Position numbers and translations under genes: made by a program
In this document: in pieces, positions 21,611-27,589 of the stretch
Layout of the letters: each line of letters opens with the position of its first letter
Numbering within the stretch: position 1 is the first letter of the stretch
IMG/VR virus record: IMGVR_UViG_3300006790_000094
Coordinates: 1-27,589 of that record
Source of the DNA: a virus
Strand: one strand, 5' to 3'
Length of the DNA: 27,589 bases
The notes under the pieces: model-generated
What the model saw: the letters and a program-made list of their open reading frames with translations, nothing else
The model's database searches: none
What the model was told of the DNA's origin: nothing

Positions 21611-22451
21611 AGATGATTTTAATGAAGAACAGACAGCCAGAGACGTTAAAAGATATTCATCTACTTTGGAAGATGTTGATTTTGCGGTTTATAACTTTTT
21701 TGACGAAGTAATGGATCTTAAAACTTCAACAAATAAAGGCTTTAAGAAAGTCCCTATTGTCTGGGCTGGCTCTGAGCGCGCTCATAATATCAAGAATGAT
21801 GAATTAAGCCGTGATTTGACTGGTCAATTAACTTTGCCGATTATTAGTGTTGAGAGAGTTAGTGTAAAAAAGAATAAAGAAAGCAGAGTGATACCTTATT
21901 CAATTGTTGATCCTGTTGGTGATATAAAAGGCGGATATTTGACAATTAATAAAGTTATTAAGCAGGACAAAACAAGCAACTTTGCCAATGCAGATGCTTT
22001 TCGACAGAAAAAACAAGAAAACTATCCTTTATATCGAGGCAAGAAAAATGAAAAAATTGTTTACGAGACAATAACGATACCAATTCCAGTATATGTTGAA
22101 GTGGGCTATAAGGCAGTTATTCGAACTGAGTATCAAGAGCAAATGAATGATTTGTTGACCCCAATAATAAGAAAAACAAATGCACACAAAAGGGTATATA
22201 TTAAACATAGACATAATGCCTATGAAGCTTTTATACAAGAAGATTATTCAATGAGCAATAATATTTCTAGTTATGAAACAAATGAAAGAAAATATGAAAC
22301 AGAGATTACTATGAATGTTTTTGGTTATTTGATAGGCGATGGCAAGAATCAAATTCAACCAAGAGTTGTTCGACGAGAGAACGCAGTACAGATAAGATTT
22401 GCTAAAGAAAAAATCATGGTGCAAGACGAAGATGGTGAATTTAGAATTTAA
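21600..22451 (+). CDS. 15: Tail completion and sheath stabiliser (gp15-like)
   Basis: This 283-aa protein (T4 gp15 is 272) is expected to cap the tail end that binds the neck. Features shared with the family are an early helix ending FDEVMDLKTST, the strand KKVPIVWAGSERA (T4: RVPITYASKEH), LTLPIISVERVSV and a central ITIPIPVYVEVGYKAVIRTE, which matches the region where gp15 binds the sheath. The second half has charged beta segments and ends DEDGEFRI. The start overlaps the gp14-like gene by 11 bases with AGGGAGG upstream. It ends the neck unit, and the sheath gene then has its own promoter-like element. Confidence 0.75.
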   Translation: MPHKDDFNEEQTARDVKRYSSTLEDVDFAVYNFFDEVMDLKTSTNKGFKKVPIVWAGSERAHNIKNDELSRDLTGQLTLPIISVERVSVKKNKESRVIPYSIVDPVGDIKGGYLTINKVIKQDKTSNFANADAFRQKKQENYPLYRGKKNEKIVYETITIPIPVYVEVGYKAVIRTEYQEQMNDLLTPIIRKTNAHKRVYIKHRHNAYEAFIQEDYSMSNNISSYETNERKYETEITMNVFGYLIGDGKNQIQPRVVRRENAVQIRFAKEKIMVQDEDGEFRI

Positions 22452-22472
22452 AGGACTTTGTAAGCATCGAAT

Positions 22473-22483
22473 ACTATTTATTA
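22473..22483 (+). promoter_or_regulatory. Putative late promoter element before the tail sheath gene
   Basis: ACTATTTATTA sits in the 82-base gap before the sheath gene, 50 bases before its ATG. It would start the sheath, tube and gp26-like transcript that ends at 27089-27120. Confidence 0.55.
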
Positions 22484-22489
22484 AGTAAA

Positions 22490-22509
22490 AGTTCACAAAA
22501 ATTTGAACT
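22490..22509 (+). promoter_or_regulatory. Small hairpin in the sheath gene leader
   Basis: A 6-bp stem AGTTCA/TGAACT with an 8-base loop lies between the promoter-like element and the AGGAG ribosome site (22520-22524). It could stabilise the 5' end of the transcript. It is short and AT-rich, so chance is possible. Confidence 0.3.
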
Positions 22510-22533
22510 GGTGTATAATTAGGAGCAGAAAAC

Positions 22534-25446
22534 ATGGCAGTCGATAAATTTAAGTTTGTATCTCCGGGCATTTTCATTGATGAGATTGATGAGTCAATCA
22601 CAACACCTTTGCCCGAAAGAATGGGTCCGTTAATTATTGGACGTTTTGCAAAAGGCCCGTCTAACAGGCCAACAACAGTAGATTCTTTTAAAGATCTTGT
22701 TGCTCAATTTGGCGCTCCACATGATGGTAATCACCCTGGTGATTCATGGAGAAGCAATACCCCTACAGCTCCTACTTATGCTGCATATGCTGCTCAAGCT
22801 TGGCTAAAAAATAATAGCCCTTGCACAATTTACCGTGTTTTAGGTGAAAATGCCTCAAACGCAGCTACTGGTGATGGCCAAGCTGGATGGAAACTAACAA
22901 ACGGATTTAGCAGCGGCTCTGAAATTCATGAAAATGGCGGCGCTTATGGTTTAATTGTTTTTCCATCCGCAGCTGCTGAGACCACTCCATGCACAGGTAC
23001 TTTAGCTGCTGTCTGGTATGTCGACGAAGGCGCAGTTCTTCTTCAAGGAGCTGTCCGAGGTACTGGTTCGGCTCAAGTAACTCAAGCCGGTGCTTTAATT
23101 AAGTCTTCTAATGGAGAGTTTACAGCTGTTATCTCTGGCTCAGGTGGAGTACTAAAAACTGCAACTTTTGATTTTAATAAATCATCTAGAAAGTTTATTC
23201 GCAAAGTGTTCAATACAGACGCTACTTTATTAAACAGCACGCTCCACACTACCACTGAAAAATATTTCCTTGGTGAGACGTTCGAGTCGAACGTTATTAA
23301 TGGTCAAAATAGTGAATTGGCCCTCGACGGCGCTGCTTATACTGGTACTGCTCTGCATGGCGCAATTGTTGCTCTCGACGGCACTGGAGAATCTGGAATT
23401 GTTTGGGCAGACCACAAAAAGCAAGCTACAGCAGCTCAGACTGGTTGGTTTATTTCACAAGGCATGGGCCCAACAGCTAATTTTGATCCTGCTAGTGACA
23501 CTTATGTTGAGAAGCTATTTAAATTTCATGCCCTAGATAGTGGTGAGCATGCCAATAGAGACTACAAGATCTCGATTCAAGAGATCAAGCCTTCACAAAA
23601 TGAATTCAATGATTTTGGTACCTTCACAGTATTAGTCCGAAGAGGCTCTGACACCGATCAAAATCCTGTCGTACTGGAAAGATACAGCAATGTTAATCTA
23701 AATCCAAAATCACTAAACTTCATTGAGAGAGTAATTGGTGATAGGCACCTAAATTATGACTCTGACAAAAAAGTTATCACAGAATTAGGTAATTACCCTA
23801 ATAGATCTTCTATTATTAGAGTCGAAGTATCACCTCAAGTTCGTGATGGCAAAGCAAAGGCTGGCTGGCTTCCATTTGGAGTTAGAGGTCCATTGGTTCC
23901 AGCAACTTTAGAAATTAAAAATGGTACTGGTGCAATTGCAGATACCGGCTGGGTTGACGGCTCTGGTTCTTTGTCTGGCGATACTTTGAATCCGCTTCAC
24001 CCTGCAGGCAACATACTATTTGTTGCTCCTGCCAATGGCGAAGAAGGCGGCGATGCCAATCATGACAGTTTCACTGGCTCGTTAGTATTCCCAAGAACTA
24101 GATTAAGATTGTCTTCTTCTGAGGGCGATATGGTTAAACCAACAAAAGCTTACTTTGGCTATCAATCTAATCTCATCAATACAAAGCGTTTTGATGAGAC
24201 AAATGTAGACCTCCTTAGAGGCTCGCCGGCTGGCTTGAATCAATTTGCAAAAGGAACAAATAACCAATATTCTTGGGTATTTACATTAGACGACTTAAGG
24301 GCATCAGAGACTGATTCTGCTCATGTTTACCATAATCCAGGATCTAGAGCAGCTGCTGGCTCACTTACGGCACTTTCCGGTAGCACCTTTGTTTTAACTG
24401 GCTCTTCAGGCGGAAGGTCATTTGCATTTAATCGCTTCACTTCTCCATTATTTGGAGGTTTTGATGGCTTTGACATTAAAGAAAAAGATCCACTTAGAAA
24501 TGGATTTCTTCAGGGCGGCGATGAAAGATCAAACTATGCTTATTACAGCCTTAAGAAAGCAATTGATGTAACTTCTGATCCAGAGTTTGTTGAATTTGAT
24601 GTTGCTGTAATGCCAGGTATTACAAATAGCAGCTTAAATACACAATTAATTAGCTCTTGTGAGGAGAGAGGCGACGCCCTAGCTATTGTTGACTTGGCAG
24701 GAAACTATACTCCACCAGAACACTCAAACTCCGATGAAAAAGATCGTTTGGGCTCTGTCGATGAAGTTGTTAATTCAGCAAAAGATCTAGGCCTAAACAC
24801 AAGCTATGGATGTACATTCTATCCTTATGTTCAGATTAGAGACACTCTAAGTGATTCTGTTCTTTACGTGCCTCCTTCAGTTGTGGCTTTAGGTACATTC
24901 TCTAGTTCACAAAGAAAATCAGCAGTTTGGTTTGCGCCGGCAGGCTTTACTCGCGGCGGATTAAGTGAAGGCTCAGCTGGACTTCCAGTTATCGGCGTTA
25001 GAGAGAGGTTAACATCTGATGACAGAGACAAGCTTTATGATGTTAATATTAATCCAATCGCTTCTTTCCCAGCGGAAGGTATTGTAATATTCGGTCAGAA
25101 GACTCTACAAGTAACACCTTCCGCCTTAGACAGAATTAATGTCAGAAGACTTCTAATTTTCGTCAAGAAAGAGATTTCCAGGATTGCAGCAACGACATTG
25201 TTTGAGCAAAACGTATCTGCCACTTGGGATAGATTCAAAGGTAGTGTTATTCCATTCTTGGAAGAGGTTCAGGCTGGCTTAGGTCTTACAGACTTTAGAG
25301 TTATCTTGGATGAGACAACAACAACACCTGATTTGGTTGATAGAAATATTTTATACGCTAAGATTTTCTTGAAACCAGCTCGCTCAATTGAGTTTATCGC
25401 TCTAGACTTTATCATTACTAAGAGCGGTGCTTCTTTTGATGATTAA
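22534..25446 (+). CDS. 18: Tail sheath protein (gp18-like), enlarged
   Basis: This 970-aa protein (T4 gp18 is 659) forms the contractile sheath. The N-terminus (KFVSPGIFIDEIDES, then RMGPLIIGRFAKGP) and the last about 180 residues (NINPIASFPAEGIVIFGQKT, then SALDRINVRRLLIFVKKEIS and FLKPARSIEFIALDFIITKS) are typical of gp18 and supply the conserved core and the subunit-linking terminal strands. About 300 extra residues lie in the middle, G/S/T-rich and beta-like, probably surface-exposed domains as seen in other myovirus sheaths. TAGGAG precedes the start. The tail tube gene follows 43 bases later with no terminator between them. Confidence 0.93.
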   Translation: MAVDKFKFVSPGIFIDEIDESITTPLPERMGPLIIGRFAKGPSNRPTTVDSFKDLVAQFGAPHDGNHPGDSWRSNTPTAPTYAAYAAQAWLKNNSPCTIYRVLGENASNAATGDGQAGWKLTNGFSSGSEIHENGGAYGLIVFPSAAAETTPCTGTLAAVWYVDEGAVLLQGAVRGTGSAQVTQAGALIKSSNGEFTAVISGSGGVLKTATFDFNKSSRKFIRKVFNTDATLLNSTLHTTTEKYFLGETFESNVINGQNSELALDGAAYTGTALHGAIVALDGTGESGIVWADHKKQATAAQTGWFISQGMGPTANFDPASDTYVEKLFKFHALDSGEHANRDYKISIQEIKPSQNEFNDFGTFTVLVRRGSDTDQNPVVLERYSNVNLNPKSLNFIERVIGDRHLNYDSDKKVITELGNYPNRSSIIRVEVSPQVRDGKAKAGWLPFGVRGPLVPATLEIKNGTGAIADTGWVDGSGSLSGDTLNPLHPAGNILFVAPANGEEGGDANHDSFTGSLVFPRTRLRLSSSEGDMVKPTKAYFGYQSNLINTKRFDETNVDLLRGSPAGLNQFAKGTNNQYSWVFTLDDLRASETDSAHVYHNPGSRAAAGSLTALSGSTFVLTGSSGGRSFAFNRFTSPLFGGFDGFDIKEKDPLRNGFLQGGDERSNYAYYSLKKAIDVTSDPEFVEFDVAVMPGITNSSLNTQLISSCEERGDALAIVDLAGNYTPPEHSNSDEKDRLGSVDEVVNSAKDLGLNTSYGCTFYPYVQIRDTLSDSVLYVPPSVVALGTFSSSQRKSAVWFAPAGFTRGGLSEGSAGLPVIGVRERLTSDDRDKLYDVNINPIASFPAEGIVIFGQKTLQVTPSALDRINVRRLLIFVKKEISRIAATTLFEQNVSATWDRFKGSVIPFLEEVQAGLGLTDFRVILDETTTTPDLVDRNILYAKIFLKPARSIEFIALDFIITKSGASFDD

Positions 25447-25489
25447 AAAAAATATTAAAAACTAATTAAGTATACAGGAGACAAAATAG

Positions 25490-26086
25490 ATGGCACAGTT
25501 TTTCAGCCCAGCAGAACAAGGTTTTCAACCGAAAAGAAAGTTTAGATTTTTGATTAATTTTAGTGGTCTAGGCTTGGAAACACAGTACATGGTCACACAG
25601 ACCAAAAAGCCTTCTTTTGAGTTAACAGGTCCAACAGAGCATAGAGTTCTGAACCACACTTTCAAGTTTCCTGGTATTGTAAAGTGGAATGATATTGACG
25701 TCACTTTTATTGACGCTATTGATCCAAACATTGGCTCAAAATTTTACAATGTTTTAAGAAACATGGGCTATATTCAGCCAACTGATTTTAATAATTTAGC
25801 AGCTGGTATTTCTAAGACTCAAGCAAGAGCAGCTTTAGGCGAGATCGTCATTAAGCAGCTTGACGCCGGCGGTTTTGAAGTTACACCAGGTACAGGTGGT
25901 GAGTTACCTACTAACGTTGTTCCAGGTACTAGATATTATGAGGAGTGGTCACTTAAGAATGCTTTCTTGAAGAGTGTTGACTATGGTGATCTTTCTTATG
26001 ATGACGAAGGTTTGGTAAATGTCACAGTTGGTATTACATATGACTATGCTGTTTACAACGCTTACGAGGGCGGCCTTGCCCTTTAA
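25490..26086 (+). CDS. 19: Tail tube protein (gp19-like)
   Basis: This 198-aa protein (T4 gp19 is 163) builds the inner tube through which DNA passes. Family features are the start MAQFFSPAEQGFQPKRKFRF, MVTQTKKPSFELTGPTEHRV and HTFKFPGIVKWNDIDVTFID, then a C-terminal WSLKNAFLKSVDYGDLSYDD followed by NVTVGITYDYAVY. Extra residues around 100-140 (ARAALGEIVIKQLDAGGFEV) form a likely loop or small insertion. ACAGGAG precedes the start. The sheath upstream and the baseplate or assembly gene 15 bases downstream complete a tail operon. Confidence 0.93.
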   Translation: MAQFFSPAEQGFQPKRKFRFLINFSGLGLETQYMVTQTKKPSFELTGPTEHRVLNHTFKFPGIVKWNDIDVTFIDAIDPNIGSKFYNVLRNMGYIQPTDFNNLAAGISKTQARAALGEIVIKQLDAGGFEVTPGTGGELPTNVVPGTRYYEEWSLKNAFLKSVDYGDLSYDDEGLVNVTVGITYDYAVYNAYEGGLAL

Positions 26087-26101
26087 ACAAGAGAGGTTTA
26101 A

Positions 26102-26923
26102 ATGAGAAACAACCAGAAGCGCTTAGGTGCACAGCCTCAGGCTGCGGCTTCTAAAGCACCTTCCACTGGTTTAGTTTATGAAGTGCCAACAGAGTTTGTT
26201 GAGCTACCTTCTAGAGGTATGTTCTATCCACCTGATCATGCACTACATAACCAAAAAACTATTGAAATTAAGCTAATGACAACCAAAGAAGAAGATCTTC
26301 TAGCATCAACAGCCTTAATAAAGGAGGGTGTTGTTATTGATCGATTGATGGAGAGTATTGTCGTTGGCGATGTCGACGCTAATGAATTATTGGTTGGCGA
26401 TAGAAATGCGATTATGATTGCAGCTAGAATTTCTGCATATGGAAATGAATATAAGGCTACTAGCCGATGTGGCGTTTGCTTCCACTCACAAGATCATTCA
26501 TTTGACTTGAAAAAAATTAATTATCTAGATTCTTGTTTTGATCAAAAGAAGTTAAAAAAGATGGGAGTTACTTGGAATGCAGAGCAGCAGGTTTATGAGT
26601 ATAAGCTTCCTAAATCTGGTATAAAAGTTGGCATACAAATACCTACTGGCAATGATGAGTTGCTTCAAAATCAAATTGAAGCTAATAGAATAATATCTGA
26701 GACAATGAAAAAATTAATTTATTCAGTTGATGGTCATTGTGAGGAAGACGTCGTTTCAGGATTTGTTGAGAATATGTTAGCATGGGACTCTAGAAGCCTA
26801 AGAGAGGTAATTCCCAATATTTTCCCAAATATTGAATTAAAACAACCAGTAGAGTGTAAAAAATGTGGAAGTGTAGAAGATAGGGAGGTTCCGCTTACTG
26901 CGGAGTTTTTTTGGCCTGGATGA
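26102..26923 (+). CDS. gp26/gp51-type baseplate or tail-assembly protein, zinc-binding
   Basis: This 273-aa protein carries the T4 baseplate-family opening FVELPSRGMFYPPDH and IEIKLMTTKEEDLLASTALI, then a helix with NAIMIAARISAYGNEYKA. Two CXXC pairs, C123/C126 (CGVC) and C252/C255 (CKKC), probably share a zinc ion. It ends TAEFFWPG. In T4, gp26 belongs to the baseplate hub and gp51 acts in hub assembly without being a virion part. Which of the two this resembles cannot be settled here. It lies between the tube gene and a coiled-coil gene that may be the tape measure, the slot usually held by tail assembly chaperones. Its final codons contain a T7 run that could allow a shift into the next frame. 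Confidence 0.8.
   Translation: MRNNQKRLGAQPQAAASKAPSTGLVYEVPTEFVELPSRGMFYPPDHALHNQKTIEIKLMTTKEEDLLASTALIKEGVVIDRLMESIVVGDVDANELLVGDRNAIMIAARISAYGNEYKATSRCGVCFHSQDHSFDLKKINYLDSCFDQKKLKKMGVTWNAEQQVYEYKLPKSGIKVGIQIPTGNDELLQNQIEANRIISETMKKLIYSVDGHCEEDVVSGFVENMLAWDSRSLREVIPNIFPNIELKQPVECKKCGSVEDREVPLTAEFFWPG
26906..26912 (+). promoter_or_regulatory. T7 slippery run, candidate programmed frameshift site
   Basis: TTTTTTT is read GAG TTT TTT TGG in the gp26-like gene, six codons from its stop counting the stop itself. A +1 or -2 shift enters the frame of the 51-aa product, which is open from 26877 to 27083. Just upstream lie a small hairpin (CCGC/GCGG, 26890-26904) and a Shine-Dalgarno-like AGGGAGG (26882-26888). 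Confidence 0.45.
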
Positions 26924-26930
26924 AAAATAT

Positions 26931-27086
26931 ATGGAAAGAGTGTATGAGCACTTTTTTTATATGAAATATTATGGTGGCTGGAGTTTCATTGAGGCCTATA
27001 ATCTTCCAGTTGGACTTCGAATGTGGTTTTTGCGAAAGCTTTCTGATCAGATTGAGAAAGAAAATGAAGCTTTAAGCGGTAATTAA
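26931..27086 (+). CDS. 51-aa tail protein, or frameshifted C-terminal extension of the gp26-like protein
   Basis: From ATG 26931 this frame encodes MERVYEHFFYMKYYGGWSFI, then EAYNLPVGLRMWFLRKLSDQ and a short charged end. The frame is open further upstream to 26877, overlapping the end of the gp26-like gene. The codons just before the ATG read GLDEKY, which looks protein-like. No good Shine-Dalgarno lies 5-10 bases before the ATG, which favours entry by frameshifting at the T7 run over independent initiation. The W-x-F-I-E-A-Y-x-L-P pattern and the position between tube and putative tape-measure genes resemble the second part of phage tail assembly chaperones (the lambda G/GT arrangement). A plain small gene remains possible, as does a homopolymer sequencing error. 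Confidence 0.6.
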   Translation: MERVYEHFFYMKYYGGWSFIEAYNLPVGLRMWFLRKLSDQIEKENEALSGN

Positions 27087-27088
27087 TT

Positions 27089-27120
27089 AAGCCTTGTGTG
27101 GAGCAAGGCTTTATTTTTTT
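27089..27120 (+). terminator. Rho-independent terminator ending the tail operon
   Basis: An 8-bp stem AAGCCTTG/CAAGGCTT with a 7-base loop (TGTGGAG) is followed by TTTATTTTTTT. It lies 2 bases after the stop of the 51-aa frame. A promoter-like element follows 7 bases later. Confidence 0.9.
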
Positions 27121-27127
27121 GTGTAAA

Positions 27128-27138
27128 ACTATTTATAT
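27128..27138 (+). promoter_or_regulatory. Putative late promoter element before the last gene
   Basis: ACTATTTATAT directly follows the terminator and is 5 bases from GGAGG (27144-27148). A transcript starting about 6 bases past the element would carry the ribosome site almost at its 5' end. Confidence 0.55.
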
Positions 27139-27158
27139 AGGCTGGAGGTTTATTTATA

Positions 27159-27589
27159 ATGCCGGAAAATGATGACAGTATTGTAGCGTCGACCATTGAA
27201 GCTTTAATTGGTCAAGGCTTGGATGCAGGGAAAATTAAAGAACATACCGAAGAGCTTAAAAAAGCAATTAATGCCACACAAGATTTTACCAGTGCACAAA
27301 AAATTGCTCTGGCAAATAGGCTGGAAATACTTAAATCTCTAGAGGATTCCACGCGCGAGGTGAAGTTGCTTGCCGCGGCTGAGAAAGAGGGAGCCGACGA
27401 AAAGCGTAAGCTTGCAGAAGCTATCAATGCTGCCAAAGAATCGCTTGAAAACTTTCGAAATTCTCAGAGCGCTCACATCATGAGCCTGAAAGAAGAGATT
27501 GGGTTTAATGAAATTAATTTATCTCAGCTTAAAAAGATAGAAAAAATATATGAGTCTGGACTAGGAAAAAAACTACGCGATGAGGCCGA
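27159..27589 (+). CDS. Coiled-coil protein, partial; possible tail tape measure
   Basis: The frame starts at ATG 27159, 10 bases after GGAGG, and is open to the window edge (143 complete codons seen). The product begins MPENDDSIVASTIEALIGQG and continues as a long charged helix (KIKEHTEELKKAINATQDFT, then STREVKLLAAAEKEGADEKR) typical of coiled coil. There is no catalytic motif or membrane span in the visible part. A separately promoted gene after the tube and gp26-like genes, opening with coiled coil, fits a tail tape-measure protein (gp29 in T4) or another large tail protein. The missing end prevents a firm call. Confidence 0.6.
   Translation, partial: MPENDDSIVASTIEALIGQGLDAGKIKEHTEELKKAINATQDFTSAQKIALANRLEILKSLEDSTREVKLLAAAEKEGADEKRKLAEAINAAKESLENFRNSQSAHIMSLKEEIGFNEINLSQLKKIEKIYESGLGKKLRDEA

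Noticed and set aside
26889-26912. Hairpin plus T7 at the end of the gp26-like gene as a terminator
   Set aside because: The stem is only 5 bp and lies inside the coding region, and a strong terminator follows at 27089; a frameshift role fits better.
1-27589. CRISPR arrays, insertion sequences, integrase or attachment sites
   Set aside because: No regularly spaced short repeats, transposase motifs or integrase genes were seen; the only tandem repeats are within the fibre gene.

Overview
This window is part of the genome of a T4-like contractile-tailed phage (myovirus), probably from a marine or other aquatic host. It is AT-rich. All well-supported genes lie on the + strand, tightly packed and often overlapping by ATGA or TAATG. 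Recognisable T4-type proteins include the large terminase (gp17), portal (gp20), prohead protease (gp21), scaffold (gp22), major capsid protein (gp23), neck and tail-completion proteins (gp13, gp14, gp15), tail sheath (gp18), tail tube (gp19) and a gp26/gp51-type baseplate or assembly protein. A phage-borne ribosomal protein bS21 suggests a proteobacterial host, and SAR11-type phages are known to carry one. The host cannot be fixed from this sequence.

Layout. (a) 1-3717: replication and recombination. The end of a DnaG-type primase is followed by one 1051-aa protein that fuses the gp47 (Mre11/SbcD) nuclease to the gp46 (Rad50/SbcC) ATPase. (b) 3718-6158: small accessory genes: a two-segment holin-like membrane protein, an EF-hand protein, a 33-aa protein with 10 cysteines, two membrane-linked coiled-coil proteins, a zinc-ribbon protein and an unrecognised protein next to the terminase. 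(c) 6161-12182: terminase, portal, several conserved but unnamed proteins, and the prohead protease. (d) 12184-15612: a small unknown protein, bS21, a beta-rich virion-like protein and a fibre with an S74 self-cleaving chaperone. (e) 15704-18676: scaffold and capsid, ending in a strong terminator. (f) 18810-19807: two separately promoted small genes. (g) 19832-22451: neck proteins gp13, gp14 and gp15. (h) 22534-27086: sheath, tube and the gp26/gp51-type gene, whose end carries a T7 run that may direct a frameshift into a 51-aa downstream frame. (i) 27159-end: a coiled-coil gene cut by the window edge, possibly the tape measure.

Transcription. Three rho-independent terminators are each followed within about 30 bases by the element ACTATTTAT(T/A). 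Copies of this element also precede gp22 and gp18, and a weaker copy precedes the accessory module. I propose it as this phage's late promoter. The T4 late consensus TATAAATA was not found on the + strand in any intergenic position.

The encoded set fits DNA packaging (gp17, gp20), head assembly and maturation (gp21, gp22, gp23), neck completion (gp13, gp14, gp15) and tail assembly (gp18, gp19, gp26-like), with a small module that may act on the cell envelope and a ribosomal protein that may retune host translation. No stretch longer than 300 bases lacks a gene. I saw no tRNA gene, CRISPR array, insertion sequence or attachment site.
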